Source: Chara braunii (Eukaryota > Streptophyta > Charophyceae > Charales > Characeae). Taken from it: DNA of 20,640 bases. The position numbers and the translations under genes were made by a program. Location of the stretch: NCBI GenBank assembly GCA_003427395.1, contig BFEA01000486.1, forward strand, positions 284,991-305,630, in the 5' to 3' direction. The notes below the pieces were generated by a model. That model was not told the origin of the DNA, ran no database searches, and saw only the letters and a program-made list of their open reading frames with translations. The stretch's first letter is position 1. Each line of letters opens with the position of its first letter. Below are positions 7,864 to 17,065 of this stretch, piece by piece.

Positions 7864-8560
7864 CTATGGGTCTCGCCCCACCACGTGCACAAAAGACAAA
7901 ATCTAAGGCGGTGCAAATTTGGTAAGTGGTGGAGCGAGGCCCTATCAGGCCCCTAGGTCGCGCTTTGTCCACAATCTATGGCGCAAAATTCACGATCGTG
8001 GGAAGAAGGGATCTTGGGGAAACGTCTAAAGTGTGAAACCAGTGAAAATTTCTGCCTGGACTCGCTGGCAAAACTTTAGAAGGTTGATTAATCCAGTGGG
8101 CATAATAGTGGGAAGGGATCTTGGGTATAACCCGTATGAGGTATAGGGGCTTGGGCTTGCTACACTACTACGGGTAGGCATTTGCTCAATATTCTGGCGA
8201 GTGCGTGCCATGGGGAACGGAGCTCGTATGCTCTGCCTAATCTGTTTTTGGCGCCCTTTGCTCACCAAGGGGGTCTCTTACCTCATTGCCAGGAGGGTCA
8301 TCTTCCCACCAAGCCTCTGATGATTTGCCACAAACGATTGATTGCTTTCTGGATGGGTAGAAAAAGGAGCCCCTGCACAAAACTGCGGTGGAAGACCCGG
8401 TCACTTGTCAAGAACTCTAGAATTCCCAACATGTTAAGGACTAAAGGAAGGGCAAGTTAGAAGAGGAGTTAAGGAGTGTGGAAGGACCAGACCTTCACTA
8501 ACCAGGCATTTTGGACCCCATCCAACAGGGGGACAGGGAGGACCAAAACAAAGGATTGGC
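7864..8560. other. No recognisable gene
   Basis: A string GTGGGAAG followed by AGGGATCTTGGG occurs twice (about 7999 and 8110). Frames of 80-92 codons on either strand show no domain. No RNA gene seen. Confidence 0.55.
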
Positions 8561-8645
8561 AGATGTCCATCGGTCCATCTGCCCAGTTGTTCATCCGTCA
8601 ATCCGTCGGTCCATCCATGGCTGTGCTCGTCCTTCTATCCATCTG
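8561..8645. repeat. Degenerate CCATC/CCGTC tract
   Basis: Irregular CCATCGGTCCATC and CCGTCAATCCGTC words, resembling the decayed tetranucleotide tracts at 2949 and 6371. Confidence 0.6.
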
Positions 8646-9280
8646 TTTCTATGTGTGCAGCTATGCACATCTTTGTCCTATTTTAAATATCCATCCAGTT
8701 CGCCGGTCTGTCATTGAGCAATCCCCATGGAGTGGGACTTAAGAACTCTGAAGAGATTGATTACTCTACCAAAGCGGCCATTTGAGTGCTGGATTGTACG
8801 CTTCACAGGCAGATGATCAGTTTTGCATTGTATTCCTCTGTCGGCATCTCTATGGTGCTCCATACTCTGGGCTTTACCATTCACCATCTCTATGGTGCGG
8901 GAAGAACAGCCTTGTGGTTCAATCAGTGCTGGGAGATGTGAATGCGAATACACGCAGGGGTTAAGTTAGCAGGAGGTTGCACTGGTCCGTTTATTGCAGC
9001 TAGCCCAAAGAGCATAAATGAGTTGTGCTCACCAAAGTTTCACAGGCATGAAACTGGTGTGGTTTCACGGTGGGCAAATCTCCTACCTCCTGCCTTTTGT
9101 TTTGCTCACCCCATTAAAGTTATGGAGTGATTCTCCTTTCTATTATCACTGACGTTTTTCGAGGAGGGATGTAAAAGCCCCTCCATGGACGGGCTGTTGG
9201 TTCTTTGCGCATTTTTCTCTTGTGCCAACTGGACTTCTCCTGGCTGTCATGTGGCTCTGAAAATGTGGAAGATTTCCCCC
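8646..9280. other. No recognisable gene
   Basis: The 14-mer CATCTCTATGGTGC occurs twice (about 8845 and 8883). Otherwise the sequence looks unique, with short frames only. Confidence 0.55.
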
Positions 9281-9318
9281 CCCCTGCTCTCCCCCCCCCC
9301 CCCCCCCAAAAAAAAAGG
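9278..9318. repeat. Poly(C)/poly(A) junction
   Basis: Two C runs, the second of about 17, pass directly into an A run of nine. This is a likely low-accuracy point for sequencing and the source of Pro- and Gly-rich spurious frames on the two strands. Confidence 0.9.
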
Positions 9319-9765
9319 TGGATGATTCTGCATAGTCCAGAGAGACACGTTGTGGAGGCCAATGCTGCTTTTGCCAAAACCTCCAACCCTCCAACACAGG
9401 CCCTGCCAGGCGTCCCGTTGGGCTGAGGTGCGCTCATCATCACAGTGCTATGAATATGTGTGGTGGGGCTATTGCAGCAAGCTTTGAGAAAGTTTGTCGT
9501 TGTCACTGTGGGTAGCTTTTCTATCCCCCTTTCTTCTAGCCCATGCCCTGTCTAATTTCCGTAAAGACTTGTGATTCCCCGGGGCTAACTGCGGTATGGA
9601 ACCTGTTCATAGGGTCTAAAAGAAGGTAAAATTGACTTTACTAACTACTGCGTGAACTGCTTACACATTGTTGTTGCACATTCTGTATCCTCGCTCTTGG
9701 CAATACATAGCAGAGTGTCCAGTTGTCGGGGAAAGGAAAGCCCGAGGGCATACTCGCAGTCGGCA

Positions 9766-9856
9766 CTCAAAATTGCAGCATCGCAAAATCAGCAGCTAGA
9801 TCGAGTCCTAAAAGGATTCAATCTGGTCCCTCATTTTGTGTTTCTGCAATTTTGAG
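9766..9856. mobile_element. Short inverted-repeat element (MITE-like)
   Basis: CTCAAAATTGCAG (9766-9778) is matched by its exact reverse complement CTGCAATTTTGAG (9844-9856), with a 65-nt spacer. A second, nested palindrome pairs CCCTCA with TGAGGG at the 3' side. No target duplication is obvious at the edges. It may be a small foldback element or a fragment of one. Confidence 0.4.
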
Positions 9857-10207
9857 GGCCTAGTGGTGAGTATCCTCTGTGGATAGCTTTTGGTTAACAA
9901 AGCTAAAAAGCTATTCTGCTGATCTAACGCTGTAGAGTATGCAGATTATCCCTTCATTTAAGAAAGGCCCCTTCACTTATGGCCCGTCATTTAACAAAGT
10001 TGTAGACTATCCCTGGGCGTGGGCATTTTAAGTGGTCAAACGCCATGGTTTCCCTTCGATGTTGGTTGGGAAGGGTTGTTTGCAAGCAAGATCATATTGG
10101 TAGTTTCGGTTGTCAACACTTCTAGATTGCGTTTGTGAATGTATCGTACTGTCACACTGCATTTGTAGATTGCGTTTGTGGATGATCATTGCTGCATATA
10201 ATGCAGA
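9857..10207. other. No recognisable gene
   Basis: Unique-looking DNA. An 18-bp string, AGATTGCGTTTGTGRATG, is repeated with period about 44 (near 10124 and 10168). Confidence 0.55.
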
Positions 10208-10314
10208 GTTTGAACCATACTTGCAAGCAGACGGACCGGACGAGCGTCCGGTCCGGTCCGGTCCGCTTTGCCGCATGCGGCACCCTCCCCCCGGACCAGA
10301 CGGACCCGGACCGG

Positions 10315-10355
10315 NNNNNNNNNNNNNNNNNNNNNNNNNNNNNNNNNNNNNNNNN
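10315..10355. other. Assembly gap (41 N)
   Basis: Forty-one N bases lie inside the foldback element. The 39 bases before the gap (10276-10314) are identical to the 39 bases after it (10356-10394). This suggests either a tandem repeat or two contig ends that actually overlap. Confidence 0.99.
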
Positions 10356-10408
10356 TGCGGCACCCTCCCCCCGGACCAGACGGACCCGGACCGGACCAGA
10401 CGGGGGCG

Positions 10409-10425
10409 TTTTTTTTTTTTTTTTT
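10409..10425. repeat. T run inside foldback element
   Basis: About 17 T bases between G-rich stretches, inside the hAT-like element. Confidence 0.9.
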
Positions 10426-10544
10426 GGGTGTGGGGCGTAACTGGTCGTCGGGTGCACATTCGTGCGCCACACGGGTCCGGTCCGGCGGTCTGCCGCACGT
10501 GCGGAACCGCCCGGACGGCATCCGCTTGCAAGTATGGTTTGAAC

Positions 10545-12120
10545 CATACTGCGTATCAACTGACGGACCTTGGATGCATGTGTAAAAGTGTGAGCAATGA
10601 TCAATCCCGCAAGCTGTCCGTCCCCCTTGCCACCTGGAGCAAACCTATCTGCTTTTGTAACTTGACATCTAGCTTGACCACTTTTGATGGGCAACTACAA
10701 CTCGGGAGGTTTTTTGGGTTCGTCGATTGCATGGCTTGAACCCTTGTGGCTTTGATGTAGCTGTCCCCCTTGCCAGACTGCCAAACTGCTCAGTGATCAC
10801 CTCAAAGGCGGGTTCGATTTCATGGGCATTGAAGTTCAGGTCCTCAAGGGAATTCTCCCTGATCACTGGCTGATGGCACAGTTTCTGTTTGCATGAGCCT
10901 TAGGTCGAACACTGCTCTTTGCAAAGGAATTCAATTGTATTGTACATAGGCAGCATTTGGTGAGTGGTCTGCTTCTCTCATATGTTCTCTCCAGGAACTC
11001 CTGCATGGCGCTACCCCCTTCTTTGATAGTTTTGTGCAAATGTTTCGAGTACGGTACTTGTGCAGATGTTCCTCACCTATATGTGTGATTGGCAGGGTGC
11101 AATATTGCCACAGGTTGTACTCCGAGCCATTTCCAGAATTGAGCTGCATTCTCCACTCTTATCAAAATTGTCCAGATGCGTCAACTGGCCTGTGCCACAT
11201 ACTCCGAACATTGGTATGCCATTCTTTTGTGTTGTCTCAAAATCTTTGGCCTTCTATCATAGGCATGCTTTGCACCCAAAGTTTTTGACAAAAAATCGAA
11301 ACAGAGTTCATACTCTCTGTCGATTATTGCAGCACCTAGATACTGTTCCTGTGGACGTCACACAACATGGTCACCTCCTGTGGGCACCTAGATTCTGTTC
11401 CTGTCTCAATGCTCTCTACACCTAATCTATGGCAATCCTCCTCTCAGAAGCGAATCAATCTTCGGAGTTTCAACATCTTGAGGTGGAAGAAGTGTTTCCT
11501 TTGAAATTCTACTAGTCCATGTGACATAATTAGACATGGCAAGTGCATGGCTGCTCATCTTTGTTGGATGGATGTGATTGATGTTCAGGGTTGGAAGACC
11601 AGCAACAGCAAGTCGCACCTGCAACAGGCATTGCAGCTCAGAGTGAATACCTTATTCCTTCAATCCACCTGGAGCTGGGATCCTCCCTGGTACAGTCCAT
11701 ATACCTTCATGATCTGAATGTACTCCACTGTCTCATCCCTTGTGTGTTTGACAAGCTGTTTCACTCATTTTACAGAGACATGATTCTCTTGACAATGAAG
11801 GGCTCACGGCGTCGTTTGATCCCGTTGCCATTCATGCAACTTCAGACTGTGTTTTCCTCATCGTCGATCCCCTTTGTTGCTTTCACGATAAATTTGACAG
11901 GTTCAGACAGTGGGACATGAGAGGAAAGGTAGAGACAAGGCAAGCTGACAGTCAATCCTCCACACTGCTGGAGTAATCAATGGTGTTCAGGGGTCCTTCG
12001 GCTAGACAGAAGGAAGCATGAGGGTGTTTCACATTGTAATTTTTGACGTGCCTGTGGAATAGGAACCGGACTGATGCTCCCCAGAATGGATATGGAGCCA
12101 GGGCCATAAGGACCTGTTTA
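10545..12120. other. No clear gene; possible minus-strand coding relics
   Basis: On the minus strand, short frames at 10669-10866 and 10931-11149 have a balanced, non-repetitive composition (for example EDLNFNAHEIEP and NLWQYCTLPITHIGEEHLHK) and might be decayed coding sequence. They are interrupted by stops and match no family I recognise. A 20-bp string, GCACCTAGATWCTGTTCCTG, is repeated near 11332 and 11385. No RNA gene seen. Confidence 0.4.
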
Positions 12121-12125
12121 TTTCA

Positions 12126-12154
12126 AAAAAAAAAAAAAAAGAAAAAAAAAAAAA
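12126..12154. repeat. A-rich tract
   Basis: A16 and A13 runs separated by one G, about 100 bp upstream of the retrotransposon's left end. It could be the tail of an old retroposed copy, but I find no flanking duplication. Confidence 0.85.
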
Positions 12155-12255
12155 TGTTTGAAACTTCAGTCAGTCCCGAAGCAGAAGACTTCTCCACAAT
12201 GTCAACTCTTGACATTTCACAACATGCACGCTTTAAAAAAGGACATGATGATGCT

Positions 12256-12777
12256 TGTGAAGCCCCAGTTCTAGGCGGTGCTCAGAAAGGTCGGCCCTAA
12301 GTGAACCCCTTGTGTGAGAAGTACTGGGCCCGAACATAGAGCACATGCCAGGTGGCTTACCTTGTAGGCCCTGTCAAGATACCGGGCAGGTAGTTACATG
12401 GGCTGCGACCCAGACTCAGACCCAGGCAGGTAGGGACTGCGTACTGGAGGTTCAGCTCCCAACCTAGGAGAAATGACAAAAGAGAGGAGCCTGGGCAGAG
12501 GAACCGTGCGCGGCAGCACTGGAGCACTGCAAGCAGCCAGCAAGTGCCCAGGAAGGAGGAGGCAGCATAGCAGTGACTGCCCATCTGCACCTGCCATAGC
12601 TGGGGCAACTCAGAGACGGGAGAGGGTGGTGAGAGGAGGGAATCAGGGTAGGAGGCTGGCAGTGGGGACAGGAGGATATACCTGCGGTGTTGGTGGAGTG
12701 TGATCAGACTCTTCAGCAACATCTGGAGAGAGGAGTAGAAGGGGGGAGCGAGAGAGAGAGAGGAAGGGAGAGGTAGG

Positions 12778-12847
<70 letters not shown>

Positions 12848-13066
12848 AGTATAGGCGGACACATTGTACATTGTTGTTGTATTGGTTGTTGGAGCTGCGA
12901 GGAGGGGTTTCATTGTCAAGGGACTTCAGTGTTCACAGTGTTCTTGATTTGGTGTGCTCTCGGCTCTGTCATTCTGCTTTCAATTCGGCTCATTCATGAT
13001 TGGTTTGGTCTCCTCTGCACTTTTGCATCTCGAAATTGTAATGTTCTTATTGCCTGGCTCCTTGCA
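12256..13066 (+). repeat. 5' LTR of the gypsy element
   Basis: It starts TGTGA and ends CTTGCA, so it has canonical TG...CA ends. It aligns with 19754-20453 along its length. Shared landmarks are GTACTGGGCC, GTCAAGAT, CAGACCCAGGC, GAGAGGGTGGTGAGAGGAG, GTGATCAGACTCTT, TTGTTGTATTG, ACTTCAGTGTTC and TTTCAATTCGGCT. It is longer than the 3' copy, partly through the AG array at 12781-12844 and partly through an insertion around 12480-12560. Confidence 0.85.
12781..12844. repeat. (AG)32 microsatellite in the 5' LTR
   Basis: Sixty-four bases of pure AG. The matching part of the 3' LTR (about 20150-20190) has only irregular GAGAG words, so the array expanded after insertion. Confidence 0.97.
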
Positions 13067-13069
13067 TTT

Positions 13070-13081
13070 TGGTACCGGGTT
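13070..13081 (+). other. Candidate primer binding site 1 (degenerate)
   Basis: TGGTACCGGG begins three bases after the 5' LTR's CA end. Against the plant initiator-Met PBS TGGTATCAGA it differs at three of ten positions, all transitions, so it could be a decayed initiator-Met PBS. The position is right; the match is weak. Confidence 0.35.
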
Positions 13082-13686
13082 CTCTGACAGTTGCCATTCC
13101 ACTGGCGAGGTAGGTCTTGTGGTGCCGGTGTTAGCGAGTGCACACAGGCAGTGGTGTTGACGACGTTGCTGGCTGGTCAACTCATGTGTTTGGTACAAAG
13201 CACATGGGTGGAGGTTCCTGGAATATGTGGCAACGTGGTTTAAGGCAGTAATGGCATTGTATTGTCGGTGGGTCCTGGGCATCGACCGGTCATCAAATGG
13301 GGCAGCATCAAATAAGTATCCCTTACCTTATCTACCCTCCATTATTCTTGTTACTCTTGTTACCGTGAGGAAGAGTGTTTTATTCAGGTGCGAATGGGCA
13401 CTACTGTGAGAGTCAACCTTCTTCTGGTGCATCTGGTGGGAGGACGACAGTGAATAGGAAGTGCCCCGGGATAATGGAAGCACATGATGTGGGAGTGGTT
13501 CATGGATGCATGTGCAGATCACACCGAGCCTTAGCAGCACTGTAAAGAGAACCAGAAGCAGCCTGTAGTGTCCCAACAACTGGAGGGAACTTCGCAGATA
13601 GGCCAGTGAGCAGAAAATAGCAATGCCTCAGGTGAGTACCTCTGCAGTCCCTGTCTCTCAGGCCAAGTAAGGCTCAGATGAGCCAA

Positions 13687-13744
13687 GCGCAACGGCCTCA
13701 TGTGGTAGACAAAGAGCGCAACGGCCTCATGTGGTAGACAAAGA
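13687..13744. repeat. 29-bp tandem duplication
   Basis: GCGCAACGGCCTCATGTGGT followed by AGACAAAGA occurs twice in tandem, essentially perfect. It lies in the leader region of the gypsy element. Confidence 0.93.
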
Positions 13745-13944
13745 AGTGGCATTAATGGGTGCAATTCGGAATGACCTTAGGTAATTAGAAAAGAGCGAGG
13801 AAGAGCTATAGTATGCAAAGCCTTACTAAAGGGAGGCAAGTAAGGTGTAGACCAAGAATAGGCTGGCTCTCATTGAGACATCACATACCTTGGAAACCAA
13901 ATTAGACTGCATCCTAGACACCATGGATACTTAGCCAGGTTTAT

Positions 13945-14113
13945 GGGCCCATCACAGAGTGCACACCGATTTCATCCAGCACGGTCTACATCTATCATGC
14001 TCTAAGCCCATTAGGTGGGGAAGCTGCTTGGGCCCATCACAGAGTGAACACCGATTTCATCCAGCACGGTCTACGTCTATCATGCTGTAAGCCCATTAGG
14101 TGGGGAAGCTGCT
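13945..14113. repeat. 85-bp tandem duplication
   Basis: Two units, at 13945-14029 and 14030-14113, each run from GGGCCCATCACAGAGTG to GGTGGGGAAGCTGCT and differ at only a few positions. This duplication is younger than the LTR divergence. Confidence 0.95.
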
Positions 14114-14142
14114 ATCTCCCAGCGGTTGTTCACCTCGAGGTT

Positions 14143-14154
14143 TGGCATCAGAGC
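14143..14154 (+). other. Candidate primer binding site 2 (initiator-Met type)
   Basis: TGGCATCAGAGC matches the plant initiator-Met PBS TGGTATCAGAGC at 11 of 12 positions, far better than the site at 13070. It lies about 1.1 kb inside the 5' LTR end and about 1.5 kb before the gag-like remnant. It suggests a longer LTR, a nested second element, or a chance match. Confidence 0.35.
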
Positions 14155-14539
14155 TCAGATCAGTACTTTGCCCTTGGTCCGACCCCAGGCTCAGGATAGG
14201 CTACTTCATCTCAGGTGTCGGCAGCTCCAGGGCCATCCGCACCTCCTAGCAAGACAACCAAGACAACAATGGTTCAACCTGTCAGCATCATCACACACAT
14301 GTAGAAGGGCAAGGAGGGCGTACATACATGGACGAAAGGTATCTTTGCCCACACACAAATGGGGAGAAGAACCACAGATGATGGAGGCTAGAGAGATGAA
14401 AGAGAAAGAAGGGAGAAGACAAGAAGAATAGCTCGAGATAGCTGACAAAGGTCTGTTCCAGCAATGTCCAACAATCGTCTCCCCAAAATGTCGAGTCTGA
14501 ATCCTGACTGCTAACGGGCCAAAATAGTCACTCTCCAAA

Positions 14540-14626
14540 CTCTCTCTCTCTCTCTCTAGACTAAGGAGGACGAAGTAGTGGCTATGCTGTGTCAGAAGAG
14601 GAATCAGGAAGCTGGAGAAGAACAAG

Positions 14627-14671
<45 letters not shown>
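14540..14671. repeat. Two CT microsatellites
   Basis: CT arrays at 14540-14557 and 14630-14671 bracket 72 bp of unique sequence in the internal region of the gypsy element. Confidence 0.92.
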
Positions 14672-14673
<2 letters not shown>

Positions 14674-14987
14674 GATGCTGACGATGAGGCCCACAAATAC
14701 CGACCAGTGAAGGATGATGACTCAGGTCGCTGAGCAAGCCCCGTCCCAGACCGGAATGAAGCCCCGGCATGGTGCCCAGGTAAGTCTTTCTCTCCCTCGT
14801 GGCTATGGCCACCTCCAGCCTCTCCTCTCCAGACTCCTCTCCTACTCTACCTCTGCTACTCTAACACAGGTCTCCCGAACTGGCGCTGTACTCCAGCAGC
14901 ATGCCGCCCAACTGGTGCTCTAGCACTCTGTTCTCAAACTGGACTGGCCCTGCTATATACCGCTGGGCCTGCTGGGCTGTCCTTGGT

Positions 14988-15038
14988 CTGCAATCAGGAC
15001 CTATCGATCTAGAATCCAATCGATGGTCCTGATTGCAG
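14988..15038. other. 51-nt near-perfect hairpin
   Basis: The arm CTGCAATCAGGACC+T+ATCGAT (14988-15008) pairs with ATCGATGGTCCTGATTGCAG (15019-15038): 20 base pairs with one bulged T and a ten-base loop. The stem is A/T- and G/C-mixed, not a simple repeat, so chance origin is unlikely. It may be a small foldback insert or a structured element of the retrotransposon RNA. Confidence 0.8.
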
Positions 15039-15144
15039 GCACAAGTCCTGGTCCTGCATTTCTGGCCTGACTCGTCCTCCCTGGGTCCCTAGCGGACGTC
15101 CAGGTGGCTCTGCTGATGCAGCAGGGCTGGTCCAGAATGGACGA

Positions 15145-15185
15145 GGACTGGGCCAGGCACTACAGACAAGTGCCTGGTCTAGTTC
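15145..15185. other. Second hairpin in the gypsy internal region
   Basis: CCAGGCACT (15153-15161) pairs perfectly with AGTGCCTGG (15169-15177) around a seven-base loop. The stem extends outward about eight more pairs if G-U wobbles are allowed. CTGCTGATGCAGCAG (about 15109-15123) is another short foldback close by. Confidence 0.65.
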
Positions 15186-15707
15186 AAATGCGGACAAAAC
15201 TGAACCTGGCCTACAATGATCAACACTGGAATCCACTGGTCCGAACAGACACCATGCCTGTGTGGACAAAAGAAGAGTTGGAAACGGCACCATCTGGAGC
15301 GGACAACGGCAGCCGAGACAAGATCAGTCCCAAACGAGCTCAGCATCTAGAAAAGTAGATAATAAATACATAAATGCTGAGAGAAAGAAAAAGCGAATGA
15401 GACAAAACTAAAGCCAGGACTAGAAAAATGGTCGGGCCCTCCAGGTCGTCGATAATACAGGGATGTGTGGCCTGGGGTGGAAGTGCAATAGTTGGGCCTC
15501 CTAGGGGCCTGTGTAGTAGGCCCCAGCATGCTACACATAGAGAGTGGAGGAATTGATCGAAGTGCAAGGAGTCCAATACGACTTGGACATATGGTTAACA
15601 AGCTATCTTAGGACCCTCGTGATAACATTCAAGGCCTACTGGCTCCTGAAGCCAGCACGTAGTATAATAACTTCGCGTCCTTACCTCCGAAGGCCTTAGA
15701 GGCTACA

Positions 15708-16369
15708 ATGAGGACCGGGGGTGATGTAGTCAGAGTAGGAGGGAAGACGAAACTGGTCCATGCCTTTAAAAAGAAGGGCCATCTCTTGAAGATCTATGAG
15801 GATGGGATGGAGGAGTCAGTATTTTGTCAGGGAGTCATGGAAATTGCAGAGCAAGAGGCAACGGAGAGGAAGCTCAAGAAGGAGCAGCAGCGGCTGTCTG
15901 GAAGGCTAAGGAAGTTGGTGCCTCGATGGAATCCACGCATTGTCAAGGGAGGAGCACTTCCTCACCTTTGTCCTCTAAGAAGCAGGTTCCAGGTTGGATA
16001 AAGGAAGGGCCAGAGAAGAAGGGTTGCCAGGATAGGCATTGTATTGGTGCCTACATGATACACTGTGAATTGGGACACATCAAAAGCCGGGGCCATAAGG
16101 GACACCAAACAAGCCAGTTAAGAGTAGCCCATTCTACATCATCTGTAGATGCAGACGAGAGAGTTCCGGCTGTGGTAAGAAGGTCCCCCTCTCTACCTTG
16201 GACAACAATAGCAGTGGCTACTGACCTTGAAGTCCAGTCCGTTCAGGAGCCGAGCCGTTCTCGTGACATGCCTAAGTTCTTAGAAGAGGTAGAATTGCGA
16301 GAACTAGTGTCCTCTTGGTTAACTATGGCAGTAGGTCCTTATGTAAGAATTGATTGTGGTAGAAGTTGA
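15708..16369 (+). pseudogene. gag-like remnant
   Basis: Two overlapping frames (15708-16001 and 15824-16369) hold a Lys/Glu-rich helical stretch (EATERKLKKEQQRLSGRLRK, about residues 50-69 of the first) and, at about 16062-16106 in the second, CELGHIKSRGHKG. The latter resembles a gag CCHC zinc knuckle (CX2CX4HX4C) with its first Cys missing, the C-to-H spacing short by one and the last Cys replaced. The position upstream of reverse transcriptase in the same direction fits gag nucleocapsid. A frame change near 15900-15990 separates the helical part from the knuckle. Gag is poorly conserved, so this call rests mainly on order and the degenerate knuckle. No aspartic protease motif (DTGA/DSGA) could be found downstream. 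Confidence 0.45.
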
Positions 16370-16423
16370 CGTAGATGGTGGTAAAGTAGCGACCATAGCA
16401 GAAATAGGATCAACTCGCGGTGT

Positions 16424-16437
16424 AAAAAAAAAAAAAA
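16424..16437. repeat. A14 homopolymer
   Basis: Fourteen A bases end the gag-like remnant's open frame context. A single-base length error here would shift a frame. Confidence 0.9.
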
Positions 16438-16674
16438 CAACTCACAGTTATACCAGCCGTGCTTGTGCAGAGAGGTTGCGCCTTGTAGACTGTATGCAGC
16501 CACTAAGTAGACGTGTAGTATCTATGTCAGCCAACAAGCATAAAATCTCTATAAAATACCTCGTAAAGGAAGTACTTAATACCTTCTCACATGGGGAAGG
16601 AAAGGATAGGCACAAGTCTTTTCTTGTTAGCAACAAGCTGCTGCTTGACATGTTCTTCCCCTCTTCCCCTGAAA

Positions 16675-16782
16675 TACCTTCTTCCCCCGAATACAACATA
16701 CGGTCACTATAGCTGTATTTGGGTATCTTTCAGTCTAAATACAACTATAATGATGGTATGTTGTATTCCGGGGAAGAAGGTA
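16675..16782. mobile_element. 108-nt foldback flanked by TA (Stowaway/mariner-like MITE or miRNA-type precursor)
   Basis: The left arm begins CCTTCTTCCCCCGAATACAA (16677 on, 25 nt) and pairs with 16756-16780 with a single C/C mismatch. The stem then continues inward (GTCA..TATAG.TGTATTT against AAATACA.CTATA..TGAT) to a loop of about eight bases near 16725-16732. In total about 48 positions can pair. TA lies directly outside both ends (16675-16676 and 16781-16782), the target duplication of Tc1/mariner elements and Stowaway MITEs. There are no coding frames. A plant microRNA precursor would look similar, and some derive from such MITEs. Confidence 0.75.
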
Positions 16783-17065
16783 GTAGTGCACTACTTAGGA
16801 GTGGCAAAGCCCGAGTTTGAGTGGACGATACAAACTATGTTGTATTAAGATTCAGATGGGAAGACTATCTGTCTAAAGAGGTATTCACCTCACAAGATGG
16901 AATATTCCTACGGGTGCTTGTGCGTTAGTTCTGTCTACAATTACTAGAGGTACAACAAAAAGGAGGGCACACTCTTAGTTTTCGTATCTCCAAAATGGCA
17001 GGCCTTAGAAACCCCTAAGGAGTTGTTGTTGCCAAGTATTTAGACTTGCTGCAAGAACATAGTGA

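Larger units (their letters stand above)
10208..10544. mobile_element. hAT-like non-autonomous foldback element
   Basis: The inverted arms CATACTTGCAAGC (10216-10228) and GCTTGCAAGTATG (10524-10536) are perfect. The same 8-mer, GTTTGAAC, lies directly outside each end (10208-10215 and 10537-10544). It fits the hAT target-site pattern nTnnnnAn, and the ends begin CA and finish TG as in many hAT elements. Inside are many GGTCCG and CCGGACC words near both ends, resembling the subterminal repeats hAT transposases bind, and much of the sequence can fold back. There is no transposase frame, so the element would be non-autonomous. Because AACC/GGTT flank as well, the arms can be read as 16 bp with shorter duplications (TTGA or TTTGAA), so the exact family rests on the 8-bp reading. 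Confidence 0.65.

Noticed and set aside
7573-7972. 13-residue protein repeats on both strands
   Set aside because: A 39-bp unit keeps every frame open; both strands look equally 'coding', which is the mark of a minisatellite.
10028-10739. Frames crossing the N gap on both strands
   Set aside because: They include unknown residues and mirror each other because the sequence is a foldback; no real product can be inferred.
10803-10818. GGGTTCGATTTC resembling a tRNA T-arm / Pol III B box
   Set aside because: No matching A box, anticodon stem or acceptor arm could be built around it.
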